The translations under genes and the position numbers were made by a program. This document shows positions 1-6,840 of a DNA stretch of 6,859 nt, one piece after another. Source of the stretch: Deltaproteobacteria bacterium (GTDB lineage: Bacteria > Desulfobacterota > Desulfomonilia > UBA1062); assembly GCA_003643935.1 (NCBI GenBank), contig QMLJ01000061.1, positions 1-6,859 of the forward strand. Reading direction: 5' to 3'. The notes beneath the pieces are model-generated. The model was not told where the DNA came from, searched no databases, and worked only from the letters and a program-made list of their open reading frames with translations. Every line of letters begins with the position of its first letter. The stretch's first letter is position 1.

Positions 1-374
1 CCAAAAAGGCAAAGGTCTCCGAGGTCTCAAATGCACTAGGCGCAGCAATGAGCGCAGCTCAGCAGTATCACAGTGAGACCGCTTCCTGGCCCACGGGGAC
101 ATTTACCCAGTCTGCTTCAGGCGGTTTCTATGACGTATGCAGGAATACCTTCGGTGTAGAATTGCCTACCACCTACGTTGGAGCAGGGTATTACGATGCC
201 GATACTACAGGTGGCACCCCTAACCAACTTAGGCTCAAAGCACAGTTTACGGGTGGCCAAAAGACCATCGGCTCAGGGGTGGACGGCACCACATTGTGGC
301 TTACTTCTGGCATGGATGGTGGCATGCGCTCATGGGTAGGAGGCACGCTACCTACAAAATATGCACCTAAATAA
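1..374 (+). CDS. Type IV pilin (major-pilin-like), 3' part; N-terminus outside the window
   Basis: The reading frame is open from the left edge (first full codon at position 3) to TAA at 372-374. The internal ATG at 48 is not the real start, because the in-frame upstream codons encode [14 protein letters not shown], the same segment that follows the N-terminal helix in the complete pilin at 443-895. The signal peptide, the hydrophobic N-terminal helix and Glu5 are therefore missing only because the window begins too late; by comparison with the neighbour the start should lie about 100 bases further left. What is visible is the rest of the helix and the globular head, about 123 residues. Shared blocks with the second pilin are [20 protein letters not shown] and a C-terminal P-x-KY-x-P. 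Roughly half of aligned residues match by eye. The visible part has a single Cys (in DVCRN), so the head lacks the two-Cys arrangement of its neighbour. Expected role: structural subunit of a type IV pilus, processed by PilD. Pilin identity rests on paralogy with the neighbour. Confidence 0.85.
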   Translation, partial: KKAKVSEVSNALGAAMSAAQQYHSETASWPTGTFTQSASGGFYDVCRNTFGVELPTTYVGAGYYDADTTGGTPNQLRLKAQFTGGQKTIGSGVDGTTLWLTSGMDGGMRSWVGGTLPTKYAPK

Positions 375-382
375 AACATAGA

Positions 383-414
383 ATACCAGGGGGACCACAT
401 GGTCCTCCTGGTGT
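383..414 (+). terminator. Strong stem-loop between the two pilin genes (terminator, attenuator or mRNA-stabilising hairpin)
   Basis: ACCAGGGGGACC (385-396) and GGTCCTCCTGGT (401-412) pair over 12 positions, with one G-U pair, around a four-base loop ACAT (397-400). A U-G and an A-U pair can extend it to 383/414. It begins 8 bases after the stop codon of the first pilin. The downstream sequence is AT-rich but not a clean T run, so an intrinsic terminator is likely but not certain. A partial terminator or a 3'-protecting hairpin that makes the first pilin more abundant than the second would also fit. Confidence 0.7.
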
Positions 415-442
415 GAAATCATTCCTTATTATATACATTTAC

Positions 443-895
443 ATGAAGATATCATCTGGTTTTACATTCATTGAGCTTATGGTAGTAGTTGCGATCATAG
501 GGATTTTAGCTGCAATAGCCATACCCGCCTACAGCGATTATACCAAAAAGGCAAAGGTCTCAGAGGTCTCTAATGCCCTTGGCGCTGTATTGAGTTATGC
601 CCAAGTGTATCACAATAACACAGCTGCCTGGCCAGCGAACATAGAAACCCAGTTCTACGATGTATGCAGAAACACGCTTGGTTTCGTGTTACCTACTACA
701 TATGTGGGTAGGTCTAGGTACACTTGTAACGTAAACGTGGGTTCACGTGTTATAACCATTGAGGCGAGATTTACGGATGGTGTGAAAACAATAGGCTCTG
801 ACATAGATAATAAAATACTGAGTATTTCCTCTGGCTTTGATACAGGGGTAAGAACCTGGGGTGGTAACATACCTGAGAAATACAGGCCGAGATAG
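443..895 (+). CDS. Type IV pilin, complete (prepilin with class III signal peptide)
   Basis: This encodes a prepilin of 150 residues. The N-terminus is MKISSG followed by [13 protein letters not shown], the classic prepilin peptidase site: cleavage after Gly6, Phe as mature residue 1 and Glu at mature position 5, then a hydrophobic helix ending around an IPAYSDY segment. The head (about residues 48-150) carries Cys in DVCRN and in YTCN, which could form a disulfide. The frame could also start at GTG 413, but that adds a hydrophobic 10-residue stretch to the leader and the GTG lies at the foot of the hairpin at 383-414. ATG 443 gives a normal six-residue leader and is preferred. Neither start has a clear Shine-Dalgarno sequence, which is odd. 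It is a tandem paralogue of the preceding gene, strongest in the [14 protein letters not shown] segment and in the C-terminal third. Expected role: pilus fibre subunit made at the inner membrane. Whether it is the major or an accessory pilin cannot be told. Confidence 0.93.
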   Translation: MKISSGFTFIELMVVVAIIGILAAIAIPAYSDYTKKAKVSEVSNALGAVLSYAQVYHNNTAAWPANIETQFYDVCRNTLGFVLPTTYVGRSRYTCNVNVGSRVITIEARFTDGVKTIGSDIDNKILSISSGFDTGVRTWGGNIPEKYRPR

Positions 896-991
896 GCATG
901 TTTAATTGATTGTAAGTATTTAAGAAGACACCGAGTTTTATCCTTTAAGTAAGCCCAAGAAGTCTTTCCTCATAGGAATATCCTTGAAAAC

Positions 992-1006
992 AGCATGTAA
1001 TATGCT
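992..1006. promoter_or_regulatory. Small dyad upstream of arnB, possible operator
   Basis: AGCAT (992-996) and ATGCT (1002-1006) form a perfect inverted repeat around GTAAT, centred about 53 bases before the arnB start. It lies in the only non-coding stretch large enough to hold the operon promoter (896-1051). Nearby are CTTTAAG at 943-949 and its reverse complement CTTAAAG at 1005-1011, and two overlapping mini-dyads (966-978 and 974-984). No convincing -35/-10 pair could be assigned, so the operator reading is only a suggestion from symmetry and position. Confidence 0.2.
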
Positions 1007-1037
1007 TAAAGAGGGTGTACTCTGAATTATTCCAGGC

Positions 1038-1043
1038 AAGGAG
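1038..1043 (+). promoter_or_regulatory. Ribosome binding site of arnB
   Basis: AAGGAG lies 8 bases before ATG 1052. It is a near-consensus Shine-Dalgarno sequence and settles the arnB start. Confidence 0.85.
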
Positions 1044-1051
1044 ATGTATAC

Positions 1052-2176
1052 ATGAATGAATTTATTCCTATGAGCAGGCCTTACTTAGGCGATGAAGAGA
1101 TAGAGGCCGTATCCGAGGTGTTGAGGTCGGGCTGGATAACAACAGGCCCTAAATGTAGCGAGTTTGAGAAGATGTTCGCCGAGTTTGTAGGTACACCTTA
1201 TGCACTGAGCGTAAGTTCTGGAACTGCCGGAATGCACCTAGTTTTGAAGCTTATGGGTGTAGGTCCTGGGGATGAGGTCGTCACCCCATCCATGACGTTT
1301 GCGTCCACAGTGAATCAAATAACCCTTGCAGGTGCAAGGCCTGTGTTTGCAGATGTGGATTATGATACCATGCTCATAAAGCCGGAAGAGATAGACAGGC
1401 TAAAGTCAACGAAAACAAAGGCGGTCATACCAGTGCATTTTGCAGGTGCACCGGCTGATATGGATGCGATTGAGCAGGCAAGCGGGGACATCCCCATAAT
1501 AGAAGATGCAGCCCATGCCATAGGTACTACTTACAAGGGCGCACACATAGGCTCGAGGGGTAATGTATCTATATTCTCTTTCCATCCAATAAAGAATATT
1601 ACCACTGCCGAAGGTGGCATGGTGACCTCCTCGGATGAGACGATGATGAAACAACTTAGGCTCATGAGATTCCATGGCATAGAGAGGGATGCATGGAAGC
1701 GCTATGGAAAGGCATCTGACCCGGGATACGACATCAAAGAACCTGGGTTTAAGTATAACATGCCTGATATACAAGCTGCGTTAGGCCTGGTACAGCTCTC
1801 CAAGATCGATGATATAACGAAAAGGCGTAACAGGATAGCAGAGATGTATCTGGACAGCCTATCCGATCTAGAGGGTGTTGACCTTCCGGGTATCCCGACT
1901 TACCCTCATACACATGCATGGCATCTCTTTGTGGTGAAGATCAAGTCCATGGACAGGGAGTCTTTCATGAGGGCCTTGGCGGATAATAATATAGGTTATG
2001 GTCTTCATTTTCCTGCATGTCACAGGTTGAGTTACATAAGGGAGAGATTCGGAGATATACACCTTCCCGAGACAGATACGCTCGCAGACAGAATACTCAG
2101 CATTCCTATATACCCTGCCATGAGTGATGAGCAGGTCTACAGGGTGATAGATGTCATAAAAAGGGTGCTTGGTTGA
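1052..2176 (+). CDS. arnB: UDP-4-amino-4-deoxy-L-arabinose--oxoglutarate aminotransferase
   Basis: A PLP-dependent aminotransferase of the DegT/DnrJ/EryC1 family (374 residues; the E. coli enzyme is of similar length). It converts UDP-4-keto-pentose (UDP-Ara4O) to UDP-L-Ara4N with glutamate as amino donor, in the cytoplasm. Visible motifs are the N-terminal SRP...GWITTGPK block (residues 8-34), the SSGTAGMH phosphate-binding loop (55-62), VHFAGAPADMDAI (128-140), the EDAAHA motif with Asp152 expected to contact the PLP ring nitrogen, and FSFHPIKNITTAEGG with Lys181 as the expected Schiff-base lysine. HAWHLF (289-294) and GLHFPA (317-322) also match ArnB closely, which favours ArnB over other sugar aminotransferases of this family. 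It is the first gene of the operon, with a good RBS, and its TGA overlaps the TTG start of the next gene by 4 bases. No missing or altered key residue was seen. Confidence 0.96.
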   Translation: MNEFIPMSRPYLGDEEIEAVSEVLRSGWITTGPKCSEFEKMFAEFVGTPYALSVSSGTAGMHLVLKLMGVGPGDEVVTPSMTFASTVNQITLAGARPVFADVDYDTMLIKPEEIDRLKSTKTKAVIPVHFAGAPADMDAIEQASGDIPIIEDAAHAIGTTYKGAHIGSRGNVSIFSFHPIKNITTAEGGMVTSSDETMMKQLRLMRFHGIERDAWKRYGKASDPGYDIKEPGFKYNMPDIQAALGLVQLSKIDDITKRRNRIAEMYLDSLSDLEGVDLPGIPTYPHTHAWHLFVVKIKSMDRESFMRALADNNIGYGLHFPACHRLSYIRERFGDIHLPETDTLADRILSIPIYPAMSDEQVYRVIDVIKRVLG

Positions 2177-3114
2177 AAAAAAGCATATTATTAACGCTAA
2201 TACTTGCTGTTATTGCCTTTACATCAGTTGGGGTGTGGGGAGACCTGGCCATGGCAGGACCAGAGCTAAGGCGTTTCACGTGGTATCTTATCCCTGCTAT
2301 TGCCCTGTTCGGTTTTGGAAATGACATGATAAAATTTCTAAGATGGCAAGTCTACCTGAGAAAGCTGGGCATTGATATTCCTATGGCAAGGAGCCTAGGG
2401 GTCTTCATATCAGGGCTTTCCATGAGCGCAACACCCGGAAAGGTTGGCTTCCTCCTGAAGAGCCAGATGCTTAAGGTGGCGTCAAAAAGGGGCTTTATAT
2501 CTGTCTCTCCAGTCGTTGTATCAGAACTTTATATGGATCTAATAGGGTTGAGCATCGTATCGCTGGTGGGTATAGAATTTATGTCCAGAGGGGTATGGAT
2601 CACTCTAGTCATATGCATGGTCCCTCTTCTTGGACTAGTGCCAGGTATCGCTGAATTCATGGTTTCTATTATAGTCAGGTTACCCTACATGTCATCCAGG
2701 GCATCAGAGCTAGAGTCTGCCTTAAAAGACATGTTCAGGTTGTTCGGACCTGGCGTTCTCATGGTTAGTCTCGTAATAACACTTGTTGCATGGACAAGCG
2801 AAGGCATGGCGTTGAAACTAATCCTAAAGGGCCTGGGCTTTGAGATTGGCCTGGTAAAGGCCACATCCATATTTGGTTTTTCCACCCTTATTGGGGCACT
2901 GTCATTTCTGCCAGGGGGGCTCGTGGTGACAGATGCATCCCTTATGGGCCTTATAATACATGCTGGTATACCCCGAGGGACTTCCGCTATTGCATGCATC
3001 ATGGCAAGGCTTTCCACCCTATGGTTATCGGTTTTTATAGGTAGCCTTTACCTGGTTTTTAATAAGGGGTATATATTGCAGGATCGTGGAGGTGGGGTTG
3101 ATGAAAAGGAGTAA
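2173..3114 (+). CDS. Polytopic inner-membrane protein, YbhN/LPG-synthase TM-like (PF03706-type) family; candidate undecaprenyl-P-Ara4N translocase
   Basis: A 313-residue, highly hydrophobic protein with about seven or eight probable membrane segments, starting near residues 3-21, 36-50, 73-90 and 112-133 and ending near 278-296. Family-type blocks are visible: SATPGKVGFLLKS (85-97) followed by SELYMD (117-122), then SFLPGGLVVTDAS (244-256) and ARLSTLWLSVFIG (278-290), matching the N-terminal PG-x-x-G and C-terminal PGG patterns of this family. It has no soluble synthase domain, so it is not an aminoacyl-phosphatidylglycerol synthase. The TTG start at 2173 overlaps the arnB stop (TTGA) and has AAGGGTG at 2161-2167 before it; a later ATG (2251) would remove the first membrane segment. 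Such proteins often sit beside lipid-linked sugar genes, but their activity is poorly defined. Its place between arnB and arnC, with no arnE/arnF visible, suggests handling of undecaprenyl-P-Ara4N or lipid A. That role is inference. Confidence 0.88.
   Translation: MKKSILLTLILAVIAFTSVGVWGDLAMAGPELRRFTWYLIPAIALFGFGNDMIKFLRWQVYLRKLGIDIPMARSLGVFISGLSMSATPGKVGFLLKSQMLKVASKRGFISVSPVVVSELYMDLIGLSIVSLVGIEFMSRGVWITLVICMVPLLGLVPGIAEFMVSIIVRLPYMSSRASELESALKDMFRLFGPGVLMVSLVITLVAWTSEGMALKLILKGLGFEIGLVKATSIFGFSTLIGALSFLPGGLVVTDASLMGLIIHAGIPRGTSAIACIMARLSTLWLSVFIGSLYLVFNKGYILQDRGGGVDEKE
3088..3093 (+). promoter_or_regulatory. Ribosome binding site that decides the arnC start
   Basis: GGAGGT sits 7 bases before ATG 3101, inside the end of the upstream membrane protein gene. 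It makes ATG 3101 the start of arnC rather than the in-frame GTG at 3086, whose own initiation would place this sequence inside the coding region. Confidence 0.85.
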
Positions 3115-4072
3115 GGTGTCGGTTGTTATTCCTGTGTACAACGAGGAGGATAACCTTGAGAGACTTTTTGAAAGGCTCATGCCGGTGATGTCCTCTCTAG
3201 GCAGGGAATACGAGGTGATACTCGTGGATGACGGAAGCACGGACAGATCACTGGATATTCTTCTTAAGCACATGGTCCATGGGATAAAGGTGGTTGAGCT
3301 TACCAGGAATTATGGTCAGCACGCCGCTGTCTTTGCTGGCTTTGAGACTGCAGGCGGGGACATAATCATTACAATGGATGCAGACTTGCAGAACCCGCCT
3401 GAAGAGATTCCCAGGCTTATAGATACCATGGAGGAGGGTAACTACGAGGTTGTCGGTACTGTACGCAGGGCAAGAAAAGATTCAATCTTCAGGAAGATAC
3501 CTAGCAGGGTTGTAAACAGCATTACGAGAAGGATAACAGGCGTAAATCTTACTGACTGGGGGTGCATGCTTAGGGCATACAGGAGGAGCGTGGTAGAACA
3601 TATGATCGCTGCCAGGGAACATTCTACTTTTATACCTGCACTTGCATCCGTGTATGCAAAGGATATTGTAGAGATAGAGGTCGGCCACGAGGAGAGGTTT
3701 GCAGGAGAGTCTAAGTACTCCTTTGCCAGGCTTGTATCTTTGCATTTTGATCTCATAACCTCCTTTTCTGATTTCCCTCTTAAGTTCATGCTCTACACGG
3801 GTTTCTTGCTTGCTTTCATGGGTATAGGTTTTGGCCTGGTACTGATTGTGGCTAGAATTTACTTTGGCGCGCACTGGGCTGCTGAAGGTGTGTTCACGCT
3901 TTTCGCCGTGTTGTTCTTCTTTATGGGCGCACTGTTCATGGCCCTGGGAGTCATGGGAGAATACGTGGGAAGGATATACAAGGAGGTCAAGAGAAGGCCT
4001 AGTTACACCATAAGGAGGGTATATTCCTCGGAAGGTTTGATCAATGAGGACAGTGGTTTTCGCGTATCATAA
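3101..4072 (+). CDS. arnC: Undecaprenyl-phosphate 4-deoxy-4-formamido-L-arabinose transferase
   Basis: A family 2 glycosyltransferase anchored in the inner membrane. It moves 4-deoxy-4-formamido-L-arabinose from UDP to undecaprenyl phosphate on the cytoplasmic face. With the ATG 3101 start it has 323 residues, the same size as E. coli ArnC (322). The GT-A part begins with VSVVIPVYNEE (6-16) and has VDDGS (42-46), RNYGQHAAVFAGF, and the metal-binding DAD at 93-95 in DADLQNPPEEIPR. GCMLRAYRR and GESKYSF are close matches to ArnC. Two C-terminal membrane helices lie at about 229-252 and 263-286 (the second including AEGVFTLFAVLFFFMGA), followed by GEYVGRIY and a cytoplasmic tail. Dolichol- or undecaprenyl-phosphate glucose or mannose transferases share the fold, but these blocks and the neighbours point to ArnC. 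It overlaps the previous gene by 14 bases and the next by 29 bases. Confidence 0.96.
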   Translation: MKRSKVSVVIPVYNEEDNLERLFERLMPVMSSLGREYEVILVDDGSTDRSLDILLKHMVHGIKVVELTRNYGQHAAVFAGFETAGGDIIITMDADLQNPPEEIPRLIDTMEEGNYEVVGTVRRARKDSIFRKIPSRVVNSITRRITGVNLTDWGCMLRAYRRSVVEHMIAAREHSTFIPALASVYAKDIVEIEVGHEERFAGESKYSFARLVSLHFDLITSFSDFPLKFMLYTGFLLAFMGIGFGLVLIVARIYFGAHWAAEGVFTLFAVLFFFMGALFMALGVMGEYVGRIYKEVKRRPSYTIRRVYSSEGLINEDSGFRVS

Positions 4073-4967
4073 CATGGGCCTAATAGGTCTTGACGCCCTG
4101 CTTCGTAATGGTTTTGATGTAGAGCTTGTCTTCACACATAAGGACAACCCGGATGAAAACGTATGGTATGGTTCTGTGAGAGATTTCTGCAGGTCCCATC
4201 AGCTAGATTACGTGGAACCTGAGGACCCAAACACACAGGAGTGGATAGAGCGGGTTAAAAAAATCGCTCCAGATATTATGTTTAGCTTTTACTATAGAAA
4301 GATGCTCTCCCAGGACCTGCTGTCTATCCCGAGACTTGGAAGCTATAACCTCCACGGGTCTTTGCTCCCTTATTATAGGGGCAGGTGCCCTGTTAACTGG
4401 GTACTTATACATGGCGAAGATGTAAGCGGTGTGACGTTGCACGAGATGGTAGAGAAGCCCGACGCTGGTCCTATTGTCAGCCAGAAAGCGGTTAGTATCA
4501 GCTTTGAGGATACAGCCCTTAGCCTTTACAAGAAGCTGGAGAGCGCAGCAAAAGAGATGTTAGATGAGGTGTTGCCTGACATAAGGGAGGGCAATATTCT
4601 AAAGAAGCCACAGGTGCTTGAAGATGGATCTTACTTCGGTGGTAGGAGGCCTGAAGATGGACGCATTGACTGGAGGATGTCGGCAAAGGAGATATACAAC
4701 CTTATAAGGGCTGTAACAAGACCATATCCCGGCGCATTCGGTTACATAGATTCTAAAAAGGTGTTTTTCTGGTGGGCAAAACCGGTTACGACAGAGCATC
4801 TCGGCTTAAGCCCAGGAGAGATAGGTATTACAGATGGAGAGATGGTGCAAATTGGTACTGGTAAGGGCGTTATCCTGCCTTACGAGGTTGAAGTGGATGG
4901 TACGGTATTGAAAGCGGAATCTCTAGTAAGATTTTTTGCAAACCTAAAAGAGAGGAAAGTACGGTGA
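4044..4967 (+). CDS. arnA: UDP-L-Ara4N formyltransferase, stand-alone ArnA N-terminal domain
   Basis: This matches the N-terminal half of bifunctional ArnA and uses N10-formyltetrahydrofolate to formylate UDP-L-Ara4N to UDP-L-Ara4FN. It has 307 residues, as expected for that domain alone. The start [12 protein letters not shown] closely resembles ArnA, and the three catalytic residues fall at the E. coli ArnA positions: Asn102 and His104 in NLHGSLLP, and Asp140 in [17 protein letters not shown] and VTLHEMV are also typical. Residues from about 200 ([13 protein letters not shown]) form the C-terminal subdomain, as in methionyl-tRNA formyltransferase, which is the main alternative but is excluded by the ArnA-like N-terminus and context. 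ATG 4044 has GGAAGGT at 4030-4036 and lies inside the end of arnC (29-base overlap). The protein ends in a basic tail, KERKVR, exactly where ArnA continues into its decarboxylase domain. The gene symbol is given for the domain; the enzyme is split here. Confidence 0.93.
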   Translation: MRTVVFAYHNMGLIGLDALLRNGFDVELVFTHKDNPDENVWYGSVRDFCRSHQLDYVEPEDPNTQEWIERVKKIAPDIMFSFYYRKMLSQDLLSIPRLGSYNLHGSLLPYYRGRCPVNWVLIHGEDVSGVTLHEMVEKPDAGPIVSQKAVSISFEDTALSLYKKLESAAKEMLDEVLPDIREGNILKKPQVLEDGSYFGGRRPEDGRIDWRMSAKEIYNLIRAVTRPYPGAFGYIDSKKVFFWWAKPVTTEHLGLSPGEIGITDGEMVQIGTGKGVILPYEVEVDGTVLKAESLVRFFANLKERKVR

Positions 4968-5983
4968 AGATTTTGATTCTTGGGGTAAACGGTTTTATAG
5001 GCTCTCATCTGAGCCAGAGAATAATTAAGGATACTGACTGGGAAGTATATGGCATGGATCTGGGTATGAACAAGCTTGGGAGCGTATTGGAAAATGGAAG
5101 GTTCCATTTTGTTGAGGGGGATATATCCATTAACAAGGAGTGGATAGAATACCACATAAAAAAATGTGATGTTGTACTGCCCCTTGTGGCCATTGCAACT
5201 CCAAAGACATACATAGAAGATCCACTTGGTGTCTTTGAACTGGATTTCGAAGAGAATCTTAGGATTATAAGGCAGTGCGTGAAGTACCATAAGAGGGTTA
5301 TATTCCCATCCACCTCCGAGGTCTATGGCATGTGCGACGATGACTGCTTTGACGAGTATGAGTCCAAACTTGTGCTAGGCCCCATACATAAGCAGAGGTG
5401 GATATACTCCTGTTCCAAGCAGCTTATGGATAGGGTTATCTGGGCCTATGGATCGAGGGGGGAACTGGATTTTACGCTTATAAGGCCTTTCAACTGGATA
5501 GGGCCTAGGCTTGATTCTCTGGAGGCGGCCAAGGAAGGTTCTTCCAGGGTTGTGACTCAATTCATCGCCTCGCTAGTATACAAGGAAAAGATAACCCTTG
5601 TGGATGGTGGTAGACAAAGCAGGTCGTTCACATACATAGATGATGGAATAGATGCCCTAATGAAGATAATAAGGAATGAAGGAGGCAAGGCCACGGGCAG
5701 GATCTTCAACCTTGGTAATCCCGCTAACAACTGTACGATCAAGGAACTAGCTTTTAAGCTCCTGGAGATATTCAAGAAACATCCCAAACATAGGGCTGAC
5801 GATACCTATTCCGAGATAGTAGAAGAGGATGCGCTGAAGTTTTACGGGGAAGGTTACCAGGATATATACACAAGGGTGCCCTGTATAGATAATGCCAGGG
5901 AAATACTGGGATGGGAGCCTAAGGTAGGTCTGGACGAAGCGCTTAAGCTGACACTTTATGCGTTTTTGGAAGAAGGGGAATAA
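4964..5983 (+). CDS. arnA: UDP-glucuronate decarboxylase (oxidative), stand-alone ArnA C-terminal domain
   Basis: A short-chain dehydrogenase/reductase (extended SDR) matching the C-terminal half of ArnA. It uses NAD+ to oxidise and decarboxylate UDP-glucuronate to UDP-4-keto-pentose (UDP-Ara4O), the first committed step. The 339 residues start directly on the first Rossmann strand, [15 protein letters not shown], with the NAD-binding GxxGxxG at 7-13. Ser118-Glu119 (STSEVYG), Tyr148 and Lys152 (YSCSK), and Arg304 (YTRVP) correspond to E. coli ArnA Ser433, Glu434, Tyr463, Lys467 and Arg619, all at a constant offset of 315. Arg304 and Glu119 mark it as the decarboxylase rather than a plain 4-epimerase. 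[18 protein letters not shown] and [13 protein letters not shown] are nearly the same as in ArnA. The start is GTG 4964, overlapping the upstream stop as GTGA, with AGAGGA at 4951-4956. The sequence continues 2 bases before arnD. Confidence 0.95.
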   Translation: MKILILGVNGFIGSHLSQRIIKDTDWEVYGMDLGMNKLGSVLENGRFHFVEGDISINKEWIEYHIKKCDVVLPLVAIATPKTYIEDPLGVFELDFEENLRIIRQCVKYHKRVIFPSTSEVYGMCDDDCFDEYESKLVLGPIHKQRWIYSCSKQLMDRVIWAYGSRGELDFTLIRPFNWIGPRLDSLEAAKEGSSRVVTQFIASLVYKEKITLVDGGRQSRSFTYIDDGIDALMKIIRNEGGKATGRIFNLGNPANNCTIKELAFKLLEIFKKHPKHRADDTYSEIVEEDALKFYGEGYQDIYTRVPCIDNAREILGWEPKVGLDEALKLTLYAFLEEGE

Positions 5984-5985
5984 CA

Positions 5986-6840
5986 TTGCAACCTCTGGCG
6001 CTCAAGATTGATGTGGATACCTATGAGGGAATGAGAACAGGTGTACCTCGCATATTAAGGGTCTTGGGCGAGGAAGGTATACTTGCTAGCTTTTTCATAA
6101 GCTTTGGACCCGACAGATCTGGTCTTGCTGCCTTGCAATTACTGAGACCAAGGTTTTTGCTCAAGATGATAAGGACAAATGCCCCTGCCATGTATGGGCT
6201 AAAGACCGCATTTTACGGAACCATCTTGCCAGCACCCATGATCGGTAGTTCTTTTGCTGACCTGCTACTCCAGATCAGAGAAATAGGTCACGAGGTGGCT
6301 TGCCATGCTTGGGACCACAGGTTATGGCAAGACTGGCTTGGATTCATGACTACGAGTGGCATACAGCGATGGTTTGAAAATATGGTCGATTCTTACACGG
6401 GGATATTGGGAGAAAGGCCCAGTGCATTCGGTGCTCCTGGATGGCGCATAGATAGGAGGGCCCTTGAACAGGTTGCAAGACTGGGCTTAAGCTATCTCAG
6501 CTGTACAAGGGCTGATAGGCCTTTTGTGTTTATGGAAAATGGAATGCTAGAGATACCATCAAACCTGCCTTGTATAGAGGAGGTGGGCACCTCGCGTGTA
6601 ATCCAAGAGCTGGACAGGAGAAAAGACTCTGGCCTATTCCAGGTCCTACCTGTCCACGCCGAGGTGGAGGGCGGCATGTATTTGGACGACTTTCGTAGGA
6701 TAATAGATACGGCTTCTAGATGCGAATATAGATTTGTTCGGCTCTGTGAAATTGAAAGTTCCCTGGACAGGGATAACATCGAGATAAGGGGGTTGAAAGA
6801 GGCTCTTCTTCCAGGCCGTGCATTCAAGTGCGCTGTGTAG
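5986..6840 (+). CDS. arnD: 4-deoxy-4-formamido-L-arabinose-phosphoundecaprenol deformylase
   Basis: A NodB-like polysaccharide deacetylase family protein (284 residues, somewhat shorter than E. coli ArnD at just under 300). It removes the formyl group from undecaprenyl-phosphate-Ara4FN, making the lipid carrier step irreversible. Visible motifs are KIDVDTYEG near the N-terminus (Asp9 and Asp11), the metal-binding His107-x-x-x-His111 pair in CHAWDH, GAPGWRIDR (149-157), and PVHAEVEGG (222-230) with His224 as the likely catalytic histidine. RPRFLLKMIRTNAPAMYG matches the ArnD-specific region and argues against a general chitin or peptidoglycan deacetylase. The start is TTG 5986, 2 bases after the previous stop, with AAGGGG at 5973-5978. 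There is no signal peptide, in keeping with work at the membrane's cytoplasmic side. The family residue roles are from general knowledge of NodB enzymes. Confidence 0.93.
   Translation: MQPLALKIDVDTYEGMRTGVPRILRVLGEEGILASFFISFGPDRSGLAALQLLRPRFLLKMIRTNAPAMYGLKTAFYGTILPAPMIGSSFADLLLQIREIGHEVACHAWDHRLWQDWLGFMTTSGIQRWFENMVDSYTGILGERPSAFGAPGWRIDRRALEQVARLGLSYLSCTRADRPFVFMENGMLEIPSNLPCIEEVGTSRVIQELDRRKDSGLFQVLPVHAEVEGGMYLDDFRRIIDTASRCEYRFVRLCEIESSLDRDNIEIRGLKEALLPGRAFKCAV

Noticed and set aside
399..416. Five-codon reading frame ATG to TGA (MVLLV) inside the inter-pilin hairpin, with AGGGGGA before it, like a leader peptide.
   Set aside because: The start lies in the hairpin loop and the codons are the hairpin arm itself; there is no run of regulatory codons, and the stem explains the sequence better.
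413..442. GTG 413 as the start of the second pilin.
   Set aside because: It adds a hydrophobic stretch to the prepilin leader, has no RBS and lies at the foot of a stable stem; ATG 443 gives a normal six-residue leader ending in Gly.
901..949. PmrA-box-like hexamers (TTTAAT at 901, TTTAAG at 919 and 944) before an arn operon.
   Set aside because: They do not show the direct-repeat spacing of about 11 bases typical of PmrA sites, and the hexamer is common in AT-rich sequence.
984..1012. A sigma-70 type promoter TTGAAA (984-989) with TAAAGA (1007-1012) at 17 bases.
   Set aside because: The -10 matches only about half of the consensus; such a match is expected by chance in AT-rich DNA.
1406..1774. 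Open frames on the minus strand, for example 1406-1774, 2685-3017, 3442-3874 and 4880-5290.
   Set aside because: They lie inside strongly supported + strand genes, have no credible RBS or family features, and are shadows of biased codon use.
3086..3100. GTG 3086 as the start of arnC.
   Set aside because: The GGAGGT at 3088-3093 is ideally placed for ATG 3101 and the resulting length matches the family.
4947..4967. Programmed ribosomal frameshifting to produce a fused ArnA.
   Set aside because: No slippery heptamer is present in the needed frame, and an RBS with a GTG start explains the second protein by re-initiation.
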